In this document: piece after piece, positions 1 through 10,172 of the stretch | Numbering within the stretch: position 1 is the stretch's first letter | Layout of the letters: each line of letters opens with the position of its first letter | NCBI RefSeq assembly: GCF_002197985.1 | Contig: NZ_NBYK01000010.1 | Coordinates: forward strand, 1-64,000 | Length of the DNA: 64,000 nt | Reading direction: 5' to 3' | Source of the DNA: Halopseudomonas aestusnigri | GTDB lineage: Bacteria; Pseudomonadota; Gammaproteobacteria; Pseudomonadales; Pseudomonadaceae | Made by a program: the position numbers and the translations under genes | Notes under the pieces: generated by a model | The model's input: the letters and a program-made list of their open reading frames with translations, nothing else | What the model was told of the DNA's origin: nothing | The model's database searches: none

Positions 1-33
1 TTTTTTATGCGCCCAATATCTTCACCACCAAGT

Positions 34-1056
34 TTAGAGACCGACCACCGGCGGCTCCTGCTCAAGCATTACACCGTAACGCTGAAACACGTCGTGCCTG
101 ATTTTCTCGGCCAGCCCGAGCACCTCGGCACCACTACCTCCGCCGGGATTGACCAGTACCAGCGCCTGCTCACTGTGCACGCCGACCGACCCCTCTCGAT
201 AGCCCTTCCAGCCCGCCTGATCAATCAACCAGCCCGCCGCCAGCTTTACCTGTCCGTCAGCCAGCGGAAATTGCGGCATCGCCGGGAACCGGGTGGCGAG
301 CTGATCTGCCGCCAAGCCAGGGACCAGTGGATTCTTGAAAAAACTTCCCGCATTGGGCACGACTGCCGGATCCGGCAGCTTGCTTCGCCGAATCGACATG
401 ACCAGCTCGGCGACAACCCTTGCATCCGGCCGACTCAGGCCCGTCGACGCCCAGGCCGCAGCGAGCGGCGCGTAATCCACTCGCAACTGAGCACGTGTGT
501 GCAAACGCAGGCGAACACGGAGAATGACAAAACGTCCGGCGGCACGCTTGAACACGCTGTCACGATAGGCAAAATCGCACGCATCACGGGTAAAGCAGCG
601 AATTTCGCCGGTCTCGCGATCAAGGGCATCCAGGCTATCAAACAGATCACGCACTTCGACACCGTAGGCGCCAATGTTCTGCACTGGCGCAGCGCCCACC
701 GTACCCGGAATCAGCGCCAGGTTCTCCAGCCCGCTCAAGCCAAGATCCAGCGACCAGCCCACGAGACGATGCCAGTTCTCCCCTGCCTCGGCCTCGATCA
801 GCACGTCACTGCCCCGACGCTGCAAAATCCGCCGCCCCCGACTGCACATCACTACGACGAGCCCCGAAACAGGACCGGCCACCACGATGTTGCTGCCACC
901 TCCCAACAGGGTAACCGGCCAGCCATGCGCGTCAGCCTGCGCGAGCGCTTCGCGCAGCTCGACGTCAGATTCCACCCGCACCAGATACTCAGCGCGTTCG
1001 CGAATAGCCATCGTGTTGAACGGCTGCAGGTCAGCGTTGGTCTCCAGCGTCAGCAT
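34..1056 (-). CDS. murB: UDP-N-acetylenolpyruvoylglucosamine reductase
   Basis: MurB reduces UDP-GlcNAc-enolpyruvate to UDP-MurNAc with NADPH and FAD in the cytoplasm, the second committed step of peptidoglycan synthesis. The 340-residue length fits the E. coli-like long MurB class. Visible motifs are the N-terminal NTMAIRERAEYLV and GGGSNIVV FAD-binding stretch, the IPGTVGAAPVQNIGAYG flavin loop, and PNAGSFFKNP, whose Ser is the conserved proton donor. The ATG overlaps the end of the phosphatase gene by 7 bp, so this is the last gene of the minus-strand operon. The 33 bases beyond its stop hold no feature I can name. Confidence 0.97.
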   Translation of the reverse strand: MLTLETNADLQPFNTMAIRERAEYLVRVESDVELREALAQADAHGWPVTLLGGGSNIVVAGPVSGLVVVMCSRGRRILQRRGSDVLIEAEAGENWHRLVGWSLDLGLSGLENLALIPGTVGAAPVQNIGAYGVEVRDLFDSLDALDRETGEIRCFTRDACDFAYRDSVFKRAAGRFVILRVRLRLHTRAQLRVDYAPLAAAWASTGLSRPDARVVAELVMSIRRSKLPDPAVVPNAGSFFKNPLVPGLAADQLATRFPAMPQFPLADGQVKLAAGWLIDQAGWKGYREGSVGVHSEQALVLVNPGGGSGAEVLGLAEKIRHDVFQRYGVMLEQEPPVVGL

Positions 1057-1517
1057 CCGTTGTGCGCCTCATCCAATAGCCCGGCGGAGGCCGCCTCCAG
1101 CATGTCCAGCACCTGCTCAAAGCCTTCATCACCACCGAAATACGGATCGGGTACCTCTGCGGGCAAGGACGGCGCATAACTCATGAACAGCCGAATTCGG
1201 GCCGCACAGTTGGCTGGCGCGACCCGCAACAGGTTCTCCAGGTTGCTGCGATCCATCGCCAGTATCAGGTCGAACTGCTCAAAGTCGTCTGCGCACACGG
1301 CGCGGGCACGCTGGGCACTGAGATCGTAACCGCGGCGGCGGGCTGCCAGCTGGGCCCTGCGATCAGGCGCCTCGCCGGCGTGATAGCCGCCGGTACCGGC
1401 CGAGTCCACGGTGTAGTGCGCCTGCAGCCCGCGCTCGGCGAGCATGGCTTCGAACACACCCTGCGCAGTAGGCGAGCGACAGATATTGCCCAGACAAACA
1501 AACAGAACTCGAGTCAT
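1050..1517 (-). CDS. low-molecular-weight protein-tyrosine phosphatase
   Basis: This is a 155-residue LMW-PTP family enzyme. The N-terminal P-loop CLGNICRSP carries the CX5R(S) active site (Cys near residue 8), and DPYFGG near the C terminus supplies the general-acid Asp. The family dephosphorylates phosphotyrosine, often on exopolysaccharide or envelope kinases, but nothing here names a partner. It sits between kdsB (4-bp ATGA overlap) and murB (7-bp overlap), so it is translated with envelope-precursor genes. The same position is occupied in Pseudomonas genomes as I remember them. Confidence 0.95.
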   Translation of the reverse strand: MTRVLFVCLGNICRSPTAQGVFEAMLAERGLQAHYTVDSAGTGGYHAGEAPDRRAQLAARRRGYDLSAQRARAVCADDFEQFDLILAMDRSNLENLLRVAPANCAARIRLFMSYAPSLPAEVPDPYFGGDEGFEQVLDMLEAASAGLLDEAHNGC

Positions 1518-2272
1518 GCCGACCCCAGCAGTGCCCGCACCCGCTCAAGATCCTCGGCGGTATCGACACCAGCCGGCAATGTCTGGCAGGCATCGGCGAC
1601 GTGAATACGGGTACCGAACCAGAGCGCCCGCAATTGCTCAAGTGACTCGGCCGTTTCCAGCGGACTGGCAGGCCAGCCAACGTAGGCATGAAGGAAGCTG
1701 ACCTTGTAGGCATAGATACCCACGTGGCGACGGAACGGAATGGCCTCCGGCAGCGCCGCCGGGCCGTTTGCAAACTGATCACGACACCAGGGCATGGGCG
1801 CTCGACTGAAGTACAGCGCGTAGCCCTGATGATCACAAACCACCTTGACTGCATTGGGATTGAACAGGGTCTCGCTGTCGTGAATCGGCTCAGCAAGGGT
1901 AGCGATACCTGCGTCCTGCGCCGCGATCAGGTTGGCCGCCACCTGATCAATGACCGCCGGCGGAATCATCGGCTCATCACCTTGCACATTGACCACACAG
2001 GCGTCGTCCGGCAGACCCAGCTGACTCACTACTTCCTGCAGGCGATCAGTCCCGGTCGGATGGTCCGCCCGGGTCATGATTGCCCTGGCGCCAAAAGCAG
2101 CACAGGCATCCATGATGCGCTGATCATCGGTGGCCACAATCACCGAGGCTGCACCGCTCTTGCACGCCTGCTGCCAGACATGCTGGACCATCGGCTTGCC
2201 GTCAATCAGCTGCAATGGCTTGCCGGGTAACCGGGTGGAGGCATAACGTGCCGGGATGATGACGTGGAACAT
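1514..2272 (-). CDS. kdsB: 3-deoxy-manno-octulosonate cytidylyltransferase
   Basis: KdsB activates Kdo with CTP to CMP-Kdo for transfer onto lipid A. At 252 residues it has the usual family length. The N-terminal [14 protein letters not shown] nucleotide-binding loop is followed by VATDDQRI and [11 protein letters not shown], all hallmark KdsB segments. It starts at an ATG 2 bp after the Trm112-like gene and ends in an ATGA overlap with the phosphatase gene. With lpxK upstream it makes this operon a lipid A/Kdo assembly unit. Confidence 0.97.
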   Translation of the reverse strand: MFHVIIPARYASTRLPGKPLQLIDGKPMVQHVWQQACKSGAASVIVATDDQRIMDACAAFGARAIMTRADHPTGTDRLQEVVSQLGLPDDACVVNVQGDEPMIPPAVIDQVAANLIAAQDAGIATLAEPIHDSETLFNPNAVKVVCDHQGYALYFSRAPMPWCRDQFANGPAALPEAIPFRRHVGIYAYKVSFLHAYVGWPASPLETAESLEQLRALWFGTRIHVADACQTLPAGVDTAEDLERVRALLGSA

Positions 2273-2274
2273 GT

Positions 2275-2460
2275 TCAGTCACCCAACTTTTCATCGGCAT
2301 CCAGAGCCCGCGCTTCGGTTTCCAGCATCACCGGAATACCATCGCGCACGGGGAACGCCAGGCCGTCGGCGCGGCACCACAATTCCTGCTTGTCGTTACT
2401 CAGCACCAGCGGCCCCTTGCACAGGGGACAAGCCAGCACATCCAGCAATTTAGGGTCCAT
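2275..2460 (-). CDS. Trm112 family protein (YcaR-like)
   Basis: This is a 61-residue protein of the Trm112/UPF0434 family. The start [18 protein letters not shown] holds a CPLC pair, and [20 protein letters not shown] is the typical second half; the usual fourth metal ligand is not obvious. Eukaryotic and archaeal Trm112 proteins are small activators of methyltransferases. The bacterial role is not established, and its invariant place between lpxK and kdsB is the main clue. It is 3 bp from lpxK and 2 bp from kdsB, so it is surely co-translated. Confidence 0.93.
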   Translation of the reverse strand: MDPKLLDVLACPLCKGPLVLSNDKQELWCRADGLAFPVRDGIPVMLETEARALDADEKLGD

Positions 2461-2463
2461 CAG

Positions 2464-3486
2464 TTACTCCTGCTTGATTTCATCGGAAGGAGAAGGCACC
2501 AGGCGGTACAGCGCCGCCGCGAAAGCCTCACTCAATTGAGCCTCAACACTCAGATACCACCAGTTTTCTTGCGCCTGCGGCGCGCACTTCACCGCATCCT
2601 TCTCGGTCATCACCACCGGGCGGTCCGTCGGAAGAACCGACAGTATGGACGCGTCGTAATGCGCGTGGTCGGGAAAGATACGGGTATCAAAATCAAAGGC
2701 CAGGTCATCGAGGGTGCGAAAAAAGCGCTGCGGATTGCCGATGCCGGCCATGGCGGTCACCTGACGTGGCCCGGACCAGCGCGCCGCGGCAACCCGCTCC
2801 CCGGTTACCAGATTGACCAGTGCCCGAGGCAACAGTTGCATGCCAAAGCCATCGACCGCATCGCCGGCGGCGCCATTTCTGACCACCAGATCAACCGACT
2901 CCAGTCGCTCGGCCGGCTCACGCAGTGGCCCCTCAGGCAGACAGCGCCCGTTACCAAGCCCACGCTGCTGATCCAGCATGACCAGCTCGACAGTGCGCCC
3001 CAGCGCGTAATGCTGCAAACCATCGTCGCTGATAATCAGGTTTACATCCGTGGTGGCGAGCAGATGACGCGCAGCGGCGGGCCGATCGGGGTCAATCACC
3101 ACCGGCACGCCACAGCGGCGGACCAGCAAGGCTGGCTCGTCACCACAGACCGCAGGATCATCGGTGGCAGACACGCTCCACGGATAACTCGGCGGCCTGG
3201 CGCCGTAGCCACGGCTGACCACCCCAACCCGATAGCCACGCGCACGCAGATGCTCGACCAGCCACACCACCATCGGCGTCTTGCCAGTGCCGCCTACCGT
3301 GATGTTGCCAACCACGATCAGCGGCACTGGCGGCTGCCAGTGCGCGCGCGCACCGGTCAGATAAGCCTGTCTGCGACGCACCGCCAGACAGCGATACAGG
3401 GCAGAAAGAGGCCGCAGCAGAGCCAGCCAGGCAGCCTTGTCATACCAGGCACGCAGCAACCGCTGCTCCAGCGAGGGCACGCTCAC
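2464..3486 (-). CDS. lpxK: tetraacyldisaccharide 4'-kinase
   Basis: LpxK phosphorylates the 4' position of the tetraacyldisaccharide-1-phosphate intermediate to form lipid IVA at the inner membrane. It is 340 residues. The P-loop VGNITVGGTGKTPMVVWL lies at about residues 57-74 after the N-terminal membrane-associated helix, and the Walker-B-like LIISDDGLQHYALGR follows. The start is GTG, sharing a GTGA overlap with exbD, which implies translational coupling. Placement next to kdsB is the classic Pseudomonas arrangement. Confidence 0.96.
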   Translation of the reverse strand: MSVPSLEQRLLRAWYDKAAWLALLRPLSALYRCLAVRRRQAYLTGARAHWQPPVPLIVVGNITVGGTGKTPMVVWLVEHLRARGYRVGVVSRGYGARPPSYPWSVSATDDPAVCGDEPALLVRRCGVPVVIDPDRPAAARHLLATTDVNLIISDDGLQHYALGRTVELVMLDQQRGLGNGRCLPEGPLREPAERLESVDLVVRNGAAGDAVDGFGMQLLPRALVNLVTGERVAAARWSGPRQVTAMAGIGNPQRFFRTLDDLAFDFDTRIFPDHAHYDASILSVLPTDRPVVMTEKDAVKCAPQAQENWWYLSVEAQLSEAFAAALYRLVPSPSDEIKQE

Positions 3487-3917
3487 TGCTGCGCGTCCGC
3501 CTCGGCTTCACTGGTGGTCAGGCGCAGGCGATTGAAACCGAGCTGACCGGCGGCGTCCATGGCGGTAATGACATATTGGTGCGGGGTCTGGGCGTCTGCA
3601 CTGATCACCAGAGGGATCTGGCTGTCACCTGCGGACTCTTTTTGCAGCGCCGCCATCAGGGTCTTCAGGTCGGAGCTGATCAGGGTGCGTTCATTCAACG
3701 CCATCTCACCTGCCGCGTTGATGGTGAGTTCCAGCTGTTTGACGGTACGGTCTTCCACCCGCTCACCCGATACGGCCTCCGGCAGATCAAGCTTCAGCTG
3801 GGTTTCGCGGGTAAAGGTGGTGGACACCATGAAGAAGATCAGCAGCAGAAACACCACGTCGATCAGCGGTGTCAGGTTGACGCTGACCTCTTCTATCTTC
3901 TGCCGGCGAAAGTTCAC
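3483..3917 (-). CDS. exbD: ExbD/TolR-type biopolymer transport protein
   Basis: This is a 144-residue inner-membrane protein with one N-terminal transmembrane helix, LTPLIDVVFLLLIFFMVSTTF, whose Asp is the conserved proton-channel residue of ExbD/TolR. The rest is a periplasmic domain. With the adjacent ExbB homologue it should form a proton-driven motor. The tonB/tolA partner is not in this window, so TonB-type versus Tol-type work cannot be decided. The start is GTG, 2 bp after exbB, preceded by a G-rich Shine-Dalgarno in AAAGGGGGCC. It overlaps lpxK by 4 bp. Confidence 0.93.
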   Translation of the reverse strand: MNFRRQKIEEVSVNLTPLIDVVFLLLIFFMVSTTFTRETQLKLDLPEAVSGERVEDRTVKQLELTINAAGEMALNERTLISSDLKTLMAALQKESAGDSQIPLVISADAQTPHQYVITAMDAAGQLGFNRLRLTTSEAEADAQQ

Positions 3918-3919
3918 GC

Positions 3920-4603
<684 letters not shown>

Positions 4604-4687
4604 AAGCGATCCCTCCCCCAAAAACGTTGCCTACTCTAGCACAGCGAGCCGGCTCAAAGGCCCGCGCAAGCAGCGCACTACTGTTTG

Positions 4688-6931
4688 TTATTCATGCCAG
4701 AAACGCCGCGCCCTGTCGCGCCAGCGCCACTCCGGAACAAGCGGCCGATCCGGGCTCAGGATAAAGCTGACCGCACCGGCGCTGCCAGTATAAATTGCTT
4801 CACTGCCCAATTCGCGGTACCGATCCACAACCTGCTGATGGGGGTGTCCGAAGGGGTTATGATAGGCCGCGCTGAAGACAACCCAGTGCGGCTCAAGACG
4901 CCTGATGAAGGCATAGCTGGAAGAGCTGCGGCTGCCATGATGGGGCGCCAGCAACACATCAGCGGGCGCCAGCTGCGCCAGCAATTGCAGCTCGTCCGCC
5001 TTGCCGATATCACCTGGCAAGAGCACAGAGCGCTGGCCTGCCCATATCTGCAGAACGCAGGAGCGCGCATTGCCGTCCTCCCCTTCGTTCTGCGCCTGCA
5101 ACAGGCGAAAGCGCACGCCGTCCCAGACCCACTCCTGCCCGTTAGAACAGGGCACAGCCGCCAGCACCGCAGGCAGCTGCTCGGCCTCACCGCTGATCAC
5201 CCGGTGCGGTTGCAGCCGCTGCATGACGGCAACCGCGCCGCCGGCATGATCCGTATCAGCATGACTCAACAGCAGCAGATCCAGCTGACGGACACCCAGA
5301 CCAAGCAAGCCCGGGGCGACAACCGCCTCACCCAGGTCGAATCCGCTGGCATGCCGTGCGGCAGCGTCGTACAACAGATCGTGGCGGGCGGTCTGTACCA
5401 GAACCGCCAGCCCCTGCCCCACGTCCAGCACGACCACACGCGCCTCGCCCACCAGCGGACGCTCGTGCTGGGGCAGCAACAAGGGGAGAACACATAACAC
5501 CCCGAGCGGACGCAACAGCCCAACCGGCAACAGCCAGATCAGCACACCCAGCAGGCCAATCATCCAGGCCAGCCAGCCGGGGAACGGCAGATGCAGCACA
5601 GCGCCCCACTGCGCCACCCAGTCCAACGCAAGCATCAGCAGATTGAGCAGGCGGGCCGCCAGCAGAAGCAGCAGATCCACCCCGAAAAGCAGGTCAAGCA
5701 CAGCGCCAAGCAAAGCTGCAGGCACAATCAGCAGACTGACCCAGGGGATTGCCAGCAGATTGACGCCCATGGCGACGGTACTGGCCGGCATCCCCCACAG
5801 CAGCAACCAGGGCCAAAGGCCTGCGAAGGCAATCCATTGCGAGCGTCCCCAGCGCCACCATGGGGCACGGACGTGCAGCCGACCTCCCATCCCCAGTAAC
5901 AGCAGCCCCACCGCCATAAAGGACAGCCAATAACCCGCCCGCAGCGGTGCAGCAGGATTGACCAGGGTGACCATGACCATCGCCGCCAGCCACAGCTCAA
6001 TGGCCGGCAACTGACGCCGCCAAAGCTTCAGCAGCAACACCAGCGAGCACATCAGCAGTGCACGCTGAACCGGTACCTCCATACCGGCAAGTCCGGCATA
6101 TCCGGCCGCTGCCAGCAAGGCGACAGGTGCGCTCAACCACAGCTGAGGGCGTGACCAGCGTAGCGGAAGGTAACGCAGGACAAGGGCAGTCAGGGCAAAC
6201 ACCGCTGCCGCCAGCATGCCGACATGCAGGCCGGAGATAACCAGCAGATGGGTTGTACCGGTTGTCTGCAGTCGATCCCAATCCGCCTGGTCAAGCGCCT
6301 GACGGTCCCCCGTCAGCAAGGCCAGCAGCCGCCGCCCGCCCTCAACAGCCTCAAGCGAGCCGGCCAGGCGGGCCTGCAGTCGATCGCGCCACTGCCCCCA
6401 GCCCGGAGCAGGCTCAATGCGCTGGCCAGCTGTCACACTGCCGACTGCACCAATGCCCTGGGCATACAACCAGGCTTCGTAATCGAACGTGCCGGGATTA
6501 CGCATACCGCGAGGCCGCCGCAGACGTACCTCAAACCGCCAGTGTTCCCCCGCCGCCAGCGGCTCTCCACCCCACCAGTGCAGGCGCATGTTCGGCAAAG
6601 CCTGCCCACTCGCATCGCGTACATCGCGCAGCAGAAAGCGCCAGCCTGTTTCCGTCTGTGTGGGTAATGAGTCGATGCGACCACTGAGCTGAATACGCTG
6701 ATTATCCAGTGCCTCGGGCAAGCGCCGATCAAGCAGCAGCTGATGACTGAACAGGGCCCAGCAAAAAGCCAGCAGGAATGCCATAACAGGCCGGACTGCC
6801 GCTGCTGGCCGAAGACAGCAGAACACCAGCAAAAGCACGAAGCCGAATGCAAACGGCTGCCAGGGCGGCAGAGCCGAGAACAGCAGCGGACAGAGCAGCC
6901 CTGCCAGCAGGCTGAACAGCAGCAGGCGCAT
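4688..6931 (-). CDS. comEC: ComEC/Rec2 family DNA-uptake channel protein
   Basis: This is a ComEC/Rec2 protein of about 747 residues. An N-terminal pair of hydrophobic helices is followed by an OB-like soluble domain (RIQLSGRIDSLPTQTETGWRF). Then comes the multi-helix competence domain containing LLVISGLHVGMLAA and, at the C terminus, a metallo-beta-lactamase-like domain with SHADTDHAGG (HxDxDH) and LAPHHGSRSSSS. It moves single-stranded DNA across the inner membrane in natural transformation. I chose the ATG at 6931 (MRLLLFSLLAG) because the longer open frame upstream has no hydrophobic start and runs over the divergent gene's leader. Intact motifs suggest a functional gene. Confidence 0.94.
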   Translation of the reverse strand: MRLLLFSLLAGLLCPLLFSALPPWQPFAFGFVLLLVFCCLRPAAAVRPVMAFLLAFCWALFSHQLLLDRRLPEALDNQRIQLSGRIDSLPTQTETGWRFLLRDVRDASGQALPNMRLHWWGGEPLAAGEHWRFEVRLRRPRGMRNPGTFDYEAWLYAQGIGAVGSVTAGQRIEPAPGWGQWRDRLQARLAGSLEAVEGGRRLLALLTGDRQALDQADWDRLQTTGTTHLLVISGLHVGMLAAAVFALTALVLRYLPLRWSRPQLWLSAPVALLAAAGYAGLAGMEVPVQRALLMCSLVLLLKLWRRQLPAIELWLAAMVMVTLVNPAAPLRAGYWLSFMAVGLLLLGMGGRLHVRAPWWRWGRSQWIAFAGLWPWLLLWGMPASTVAMGVNLLAIPWVSLLIVPAALLGAVLDLLFGVDLLLLLAARLLNLLMLALDWVAQWGAVLHLPFPGWLAWMIGLLGVLIWLLPVGLLRPLGVLCVLPLLLPQHERPLVGEARVVVLDVGQGLAVLVQTARHDLLYDAAARHASGFDLGEAVVAPGLLGLGVRQLDLLLLSHADTDHAGGAVAVMQRLQPHRVISGEAEQLPAVLAAVPCSNGQEWVWDGVRFRLLQAQNEGEDGNARSCVLQIWAGQRSVLLPGDIGKADELQLLAQLAPADVLLAPHHGSRSSSSYAFIRRLEPHWVVFSAAYHNPFGHPHQQVVDRYRELGSEAIYTGSAGAVSFILSPDRPLVPEWRWRDRARRFWHE

Positions 6932-7033
6932 CTCATTCACGCAAACATCCTGTTTTGCTTTAGCCGTCAGGCAGTAGTGCCCGCCCGACATTCCATGCAT
7001 AATTGGCCCACGCCAGCCAGACCGAACCCTGCG

Positions 7034-7564
7034 ATGCCGCGCCGTTTCCTCAAACGCATGATGCCCCACCCCGACCGTATCAAGGGCAGCAAATCCCTGC
7101 AGTTCATGGGTAATTTGCTGCATGATCCGAATCTGTGGCATCTGAACCGACACAGCGTCTCACGCGCCATGGCGGTTGGCCTGTTCGTAGCCTTGATGCC
7201 AATACCGATGCAAATGGCCGTTGCCGCTGCCATCGCCATTATCGCGCGCTCCAACCTGCCAATTTCGGTCAGTCTGGTCTGGCTGACCAACCCGGTCACC
7301 ATGCCGCCGATTTTCTTCGCCCAGTATCAGGTCGGCGTATTGCTGCTTGGCGCATCCGAGCGCAGCATGCCGATGGAGCTGTCAGTGAACTGGCTGATGG
7401 CTGAACTGCATCACATTTGGCAACCCCTGCTGCTGGGGTCGCTGGTGGTCGGTACCGTCGTCGCAGCACTGGGTTACGTGTTGACGCTGTTGTATTGGCG
7501 CATGTGGGTGTCACGCAACTGGCAACGACGCAAATTGCGACGTCGTCGCCAATCGCAGGAGTGA
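7034..7564 (+). CDS. DUF2062 membrane protein
   Basis: This is a 176-residue protein that begins MPRRFLKRMMPHPDRI and carries the DUF2062 pattern, with NRHSVSRAMAVGLFVALMP and PISVSLVWLTNPVTMPPIFF as membrane segments and a third helix in LLLGSLVVGTVVAALGYVL. It ends in a basic cytoplasmic tail, RNWQRRKLRRRRQSQE. The function is unknown; the family is widespread next to comEC in pseudomonads. It is divergent from comEC, with about 100 bp between the start codons, and its stop lies 4 bp from the convergent lolD stop. Confidence 0.88.
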   Translation: MPRRFLKRMMPHPDRIKGSKSLQFMGNLLHDPNLWHLNRHSVSRAMAVGLFVALMPIPMQMAVAAAIAIIARSNLPISVSLVWLTNPVTMPPIFFAQYQVGVLLLGASERSMPMELSVNWLMAELHHIWQPLLLGSLVVGTVVAALGYVLTLLYWRMWVSRNWQRRKLRRRRQSQE

Positions 7565-7568
7565 AGCC

Positions 7569-8249
7569 TCAGGCCGACAGCAACTGGCCTTGACGCAGGG
7601 TGAGGGTACGATCCATCTGCGCAGCCAGCGCAAGATCGTGGGTTACTACCAGAAATGCCGTCTGCAGCGTCTGACTCAGTTCCAGCATCAGTTGCTGGAC
7701 ACTCTCGGCAGTATCCTGATCCAGATTACCGGTCGGCTCGTCGAGCAGCACACAGGCAGGCTTATTGATCAAGGCACGGGCAATGGCAACCCGCTGCCGC
7801 TCGCCACCTGACAGCTCCGCCGGCTTGTGCCCGATGCGCTTGCCCAACCCAACACGCTCCAGCATGGCTGTTGCACGCTCACGCGCCTCGGCAATCGGCG
7901 TGCGACCGATCAGCAGCGGCATGCAGACATTCTCCAGCGCACTGAACTCCGGCAGCAGATGATGAAACTGATAGACGAACCCGAGCTCCTCATTGCGCAG
8001 CCGGCCCCTCTCCACCTCTTTCAGGGCGGACAGCTGTCGCCCGGCCAGTCGCACCTCGCCTGATGTCGGTGTATCCAGGCCGCCAAGCATATTGAGCAGC
8101 GTCGTCTTGCCGGACCCGGAGCTGCCGACAATGGCCACACGCTCGCCACGCTGAAGGTGCAGCTGAACATTATTCAGTACCCGCAAATTCTGCGGCCCGA
8201 CGGCGTAGTCCTTGCACAGATCCCGACATTCGAGAACCAGATCAGTCAT
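7569..8249 (-). CDS. lolD: lipoprotein-releasing system ATP-binding protein
   Basis: LolD powers release of outer-membrane lipoproteins from the inner membrane to the LolA chaperone. The chosen ATG at 8249 gives 226 residues ([11 protein letters not shown]), matching the family; the open frame further upstream lies inside the permease gene. Walker A is [12 protein letters not shown], the signature is [15 protein letters not shown], and Walker B is [12 protein letters not shown]. It overlaps the upstream permease gene by 8 bp, so the two subunits are co-translated. Confidence 0.96.
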   Translation of the reverse strand: MTDLVLECRDLCKDYAVGPQNLRVLNNVQLHLQRGERVAIVGSSGSGKTTLLNMLGGLDTPTSGEVRLAGRQLSALKEVERGRLRNEELGFVYQFHHLLPEFSALENVCMPLLIGRTPIAEARERATAMLERVGLGKRIGHKPAELSGGERQRVAIARALINKPACVLLDEPTGNLDQDTAESVQQLMLELSQTLQTAFLVVTHDLALAAQMDRTLTLRQGQLLSA

Positions 8250-9486
8250 AGCGCAGCGCCTCCGCAGGCTCGGTTCGTGAGGCCCGCCAGGCGGGATAGA
8301 GGGTAGCAAGGAAGCTGAGACTCAGTGCCGTCACACAGATGACGACCACATCACTCCAGATCAGCTGGGATGGCAGGTAGCTGATGAAATACACATCCGA
8401 GCTGAGGAACTGAATACCCAGCACGCGCTCAAGCCAGGCGACTATCTCGGAGACATTCAGCGCGGCAAGCACGCCCAGAATACCGCCACTGAGGGTGCCC
8501 ACCACACCGATCAGCGAGCCCTGCACCATAAATATCCCCATGATCGCCCCTGGCGTGGCGCCCAGGGTCCGCAAGATCGCGATATCCGCCTTCTTGTCGG
8601 TCACCACCATAACCAGGGTGGAAATGATATTGAACGCAGCGACTGCGACGATCAGCATCAGCAGAAGACCAATCATGGTCTTTTCCATCTTGATCGCGGC
8701 AAACAGGTTACCGTGCGTACGGGTCCAGTCCTGGGCGTAGTAGTCACCCGGCAGTTCACGCACCAGGTCCCAGGCCACCTGCGGAGCCTCAAACAGGTTC
8801 TTCAATTTCAGCCGAACGCCCTGGACCTGGCCCGGTTCCCAGCGACTGAGCCGGGCAGCGTCATCAACGTGAATCATGGCCAGCGAGCTGTCCAGCTCGG
8901 CACCCACCTTGAAAACGCCTGTCACGGTGAAGCGCTTGAGTCGCGGAAAGACCCCCGCCGGGGTAACCGAGGCCTCAGGCAGCACGAATGTCAGCTTGTC
9001 ACCAACCGCCACGTTGAAGCGCTTGGCTATCAGCTCGCCGATCACGATGCCGAACTCTCCTGCCGCCAGATTATCCAGCGAGCCCGATTGCATGTGGTTT
9101 TCCAGAATCGAGACGCGCTTCTCTGCCTGCGGCTCGACACCGTTGACCAGCACCGGCGCAACGCTGCCGTTGTGCGTCAACATGCCCTGAAGCTGAATAA
9201 AGGGTGCAGTGCCAACCACCTTCGGATTCTGCTCGAAGCGCTCGGCCAGCGATTGCCAGTCACTGATCGGCTGGTAACCATTGATTGTGGCGTGTGGCAC
9301 CATACCGAGAATCCGTGTGCGCAACTCCCGATCAAAGCCGTTCATCACCGACAGCACCAGGATCATGACCATGACGCCCAGCGTCAGCCCGAGCATGGAA
9401 ATGAGCGAGATGAAGGAAATGAAATGATTTCGCCGCTTGGCGCGGGTATAGCGCAGGCCGATAAAAAAGGGTAAAGGTCTGAACAT
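8242..9486 (-). CDS. LolC/LolE family lipoprotein-releasing permease
   Basis: This is a 414-residue FtsX-like permease of the Lol exporter. A first helix ([31 protein letters not shown]) is followed by a large periplasmic domain of about 210 residues and three C-terminal helices, including [28 protein letters not shown], the standard family ending. Only one LolC/E-type gene is present beside lolD, whereas E. coli has lolC-lolD-lolE. It may act as a homodimer or hybrid (LolF-like), or the partner may be elsewhere. The start is ATG at 9486, divergent from the PilZ gene. Confidence 0.92.
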   Translation of the reverse strand: MFRPLPFFIGLRYTRAKRRNHFISFISLISMLGLTLGVMVMILVLSVMNGFDRELRTRILGMVPHATINGYQPISDWQSLAERFEQNPKVVGTAPFIQLQGMLTHNGSVAPVLVNGVEPQAEKRVSILENHMQSGSLDNLAAGEFGIVIGELIAKRFNVAVGDKLTFVLPEASVTPAGVFPRLKRFTVTGVFKVGAELDSSLAMIHVDDAARLSRWEPGQVQGVRLKLKNLFEAPQVAWDLVRELPGDYYAQDWTRTHGNLFAAIKMEKTMIGLLLMLIVAVAAFNIISTLVMVVTDKKADIAILRTLGATPGAIMGIFMVQGSLIGVVGTLSGGILGVLAALNVSEIVAWLERVLGIQFLSSDVYFISYLPSQLIWSDVVVICVTALSLSFLATLYPAWRASRTEPAEALRYD

Positions 9487-9598
9487 GAAAAGCGGTTTAC
9501 CTTATGCTCCAGCCGCAGCCGGTGGATTTTGAGCGACATGTTACACTGAACATCACAGTCTGGTCAGCGCCTGCCGACGGCGCGAATAGAGAATCGCC

Positions 9599-10159
9599 AT
9601 GCACACAGACCACGAAGACAGCCGCGAGTTCTTTCGTATTCAGGATCACATTCACCTGGACTGCAAGCCCATTGCCGGGCCGGAAGATGACCTGGGGGCC
9701 AGGCAAAGCGCCCTGTTCAATCTGCTTGCCGATCTGCACATGCTCGACTACGAGTCGCAGCATCTGCTGCGGCAGATCAGTGAGCGTGACAGGGCTCTGG
9801 CCCAATACCTCAAGATCATCAACAAACGCATCGATCTGCTTGGCAAGACGCTGGCCCTTGAGCTGGGCGATGACCTGGGCGAGCCGCAAGGCGTTACCCT
9901 GAGCGAAGGCGGTGTCGATTTCGAAAGCAGTGTGGCCTACCCGGCCGACAGCTGGGTAGCTGCGCGCCTGGTCCTGCTGCCTGCACCACTGGGCCTGGCC
10001 ATTCCGGCCCGGGTCGTGCGCTGCGAACCAACTGGCTCACCCGGCCGCTGGCATGTCGCACTGAACTTTGACCTGATCAATGACGCCCAGCGTCAGCTGC
10101 TGGCGCGGCATATTCTGCAGAAGCAGGCACAGGACATACGCGCCGCCAAATCCACCTGA
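9599..10159 (+). CDS. PilZ-domain protein
   Basis: This is a 186-residue soluble protein. The start (DSREFFRIQDHIHLDCKPI) and the later LSEGGVDFESSVAYPADSWVAARLVL are the two conserved blocks of a PilZ beta-barrel, with a helical stretch between (residues about 40-90). PilZ domains usually bind c-di-GMP through RxxxR and (D/N)xSxxG. Here the first reads RIQDH and the second TLSEGG, so both are degenerate and binding is doubtful. A homologue occupies the same place in P. aeruginosa as I recall. Its target is unknown. Confidence 0.82.
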   Translation: MHTDHEDSREFFRIQDHIHLDCKPIAGPEDDLGARQSALFNLLADLHMLDYESQHLLRQISERDRALAQYLKIINKRIDLLGKTLALELGDDLGEPQGVTLSEGGVDFESSVAYPADSWVAARLVLLPAPLGLAIPARVVRCEPTGSPGRWHVALNFDLINDAQRQLLARHILQKQAQDIRAAKST

Positions 10160-10172
10160 AAGGACCTCCGAG

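Noticed and set aside
6932-7153. longer ComEC start at 7153
   Set aside because: The 74 extra residues lack hydrophobic character and run across the start of the divergent DUF2062 gene. The ATG at 6931 begins directly with the first membrane helix.
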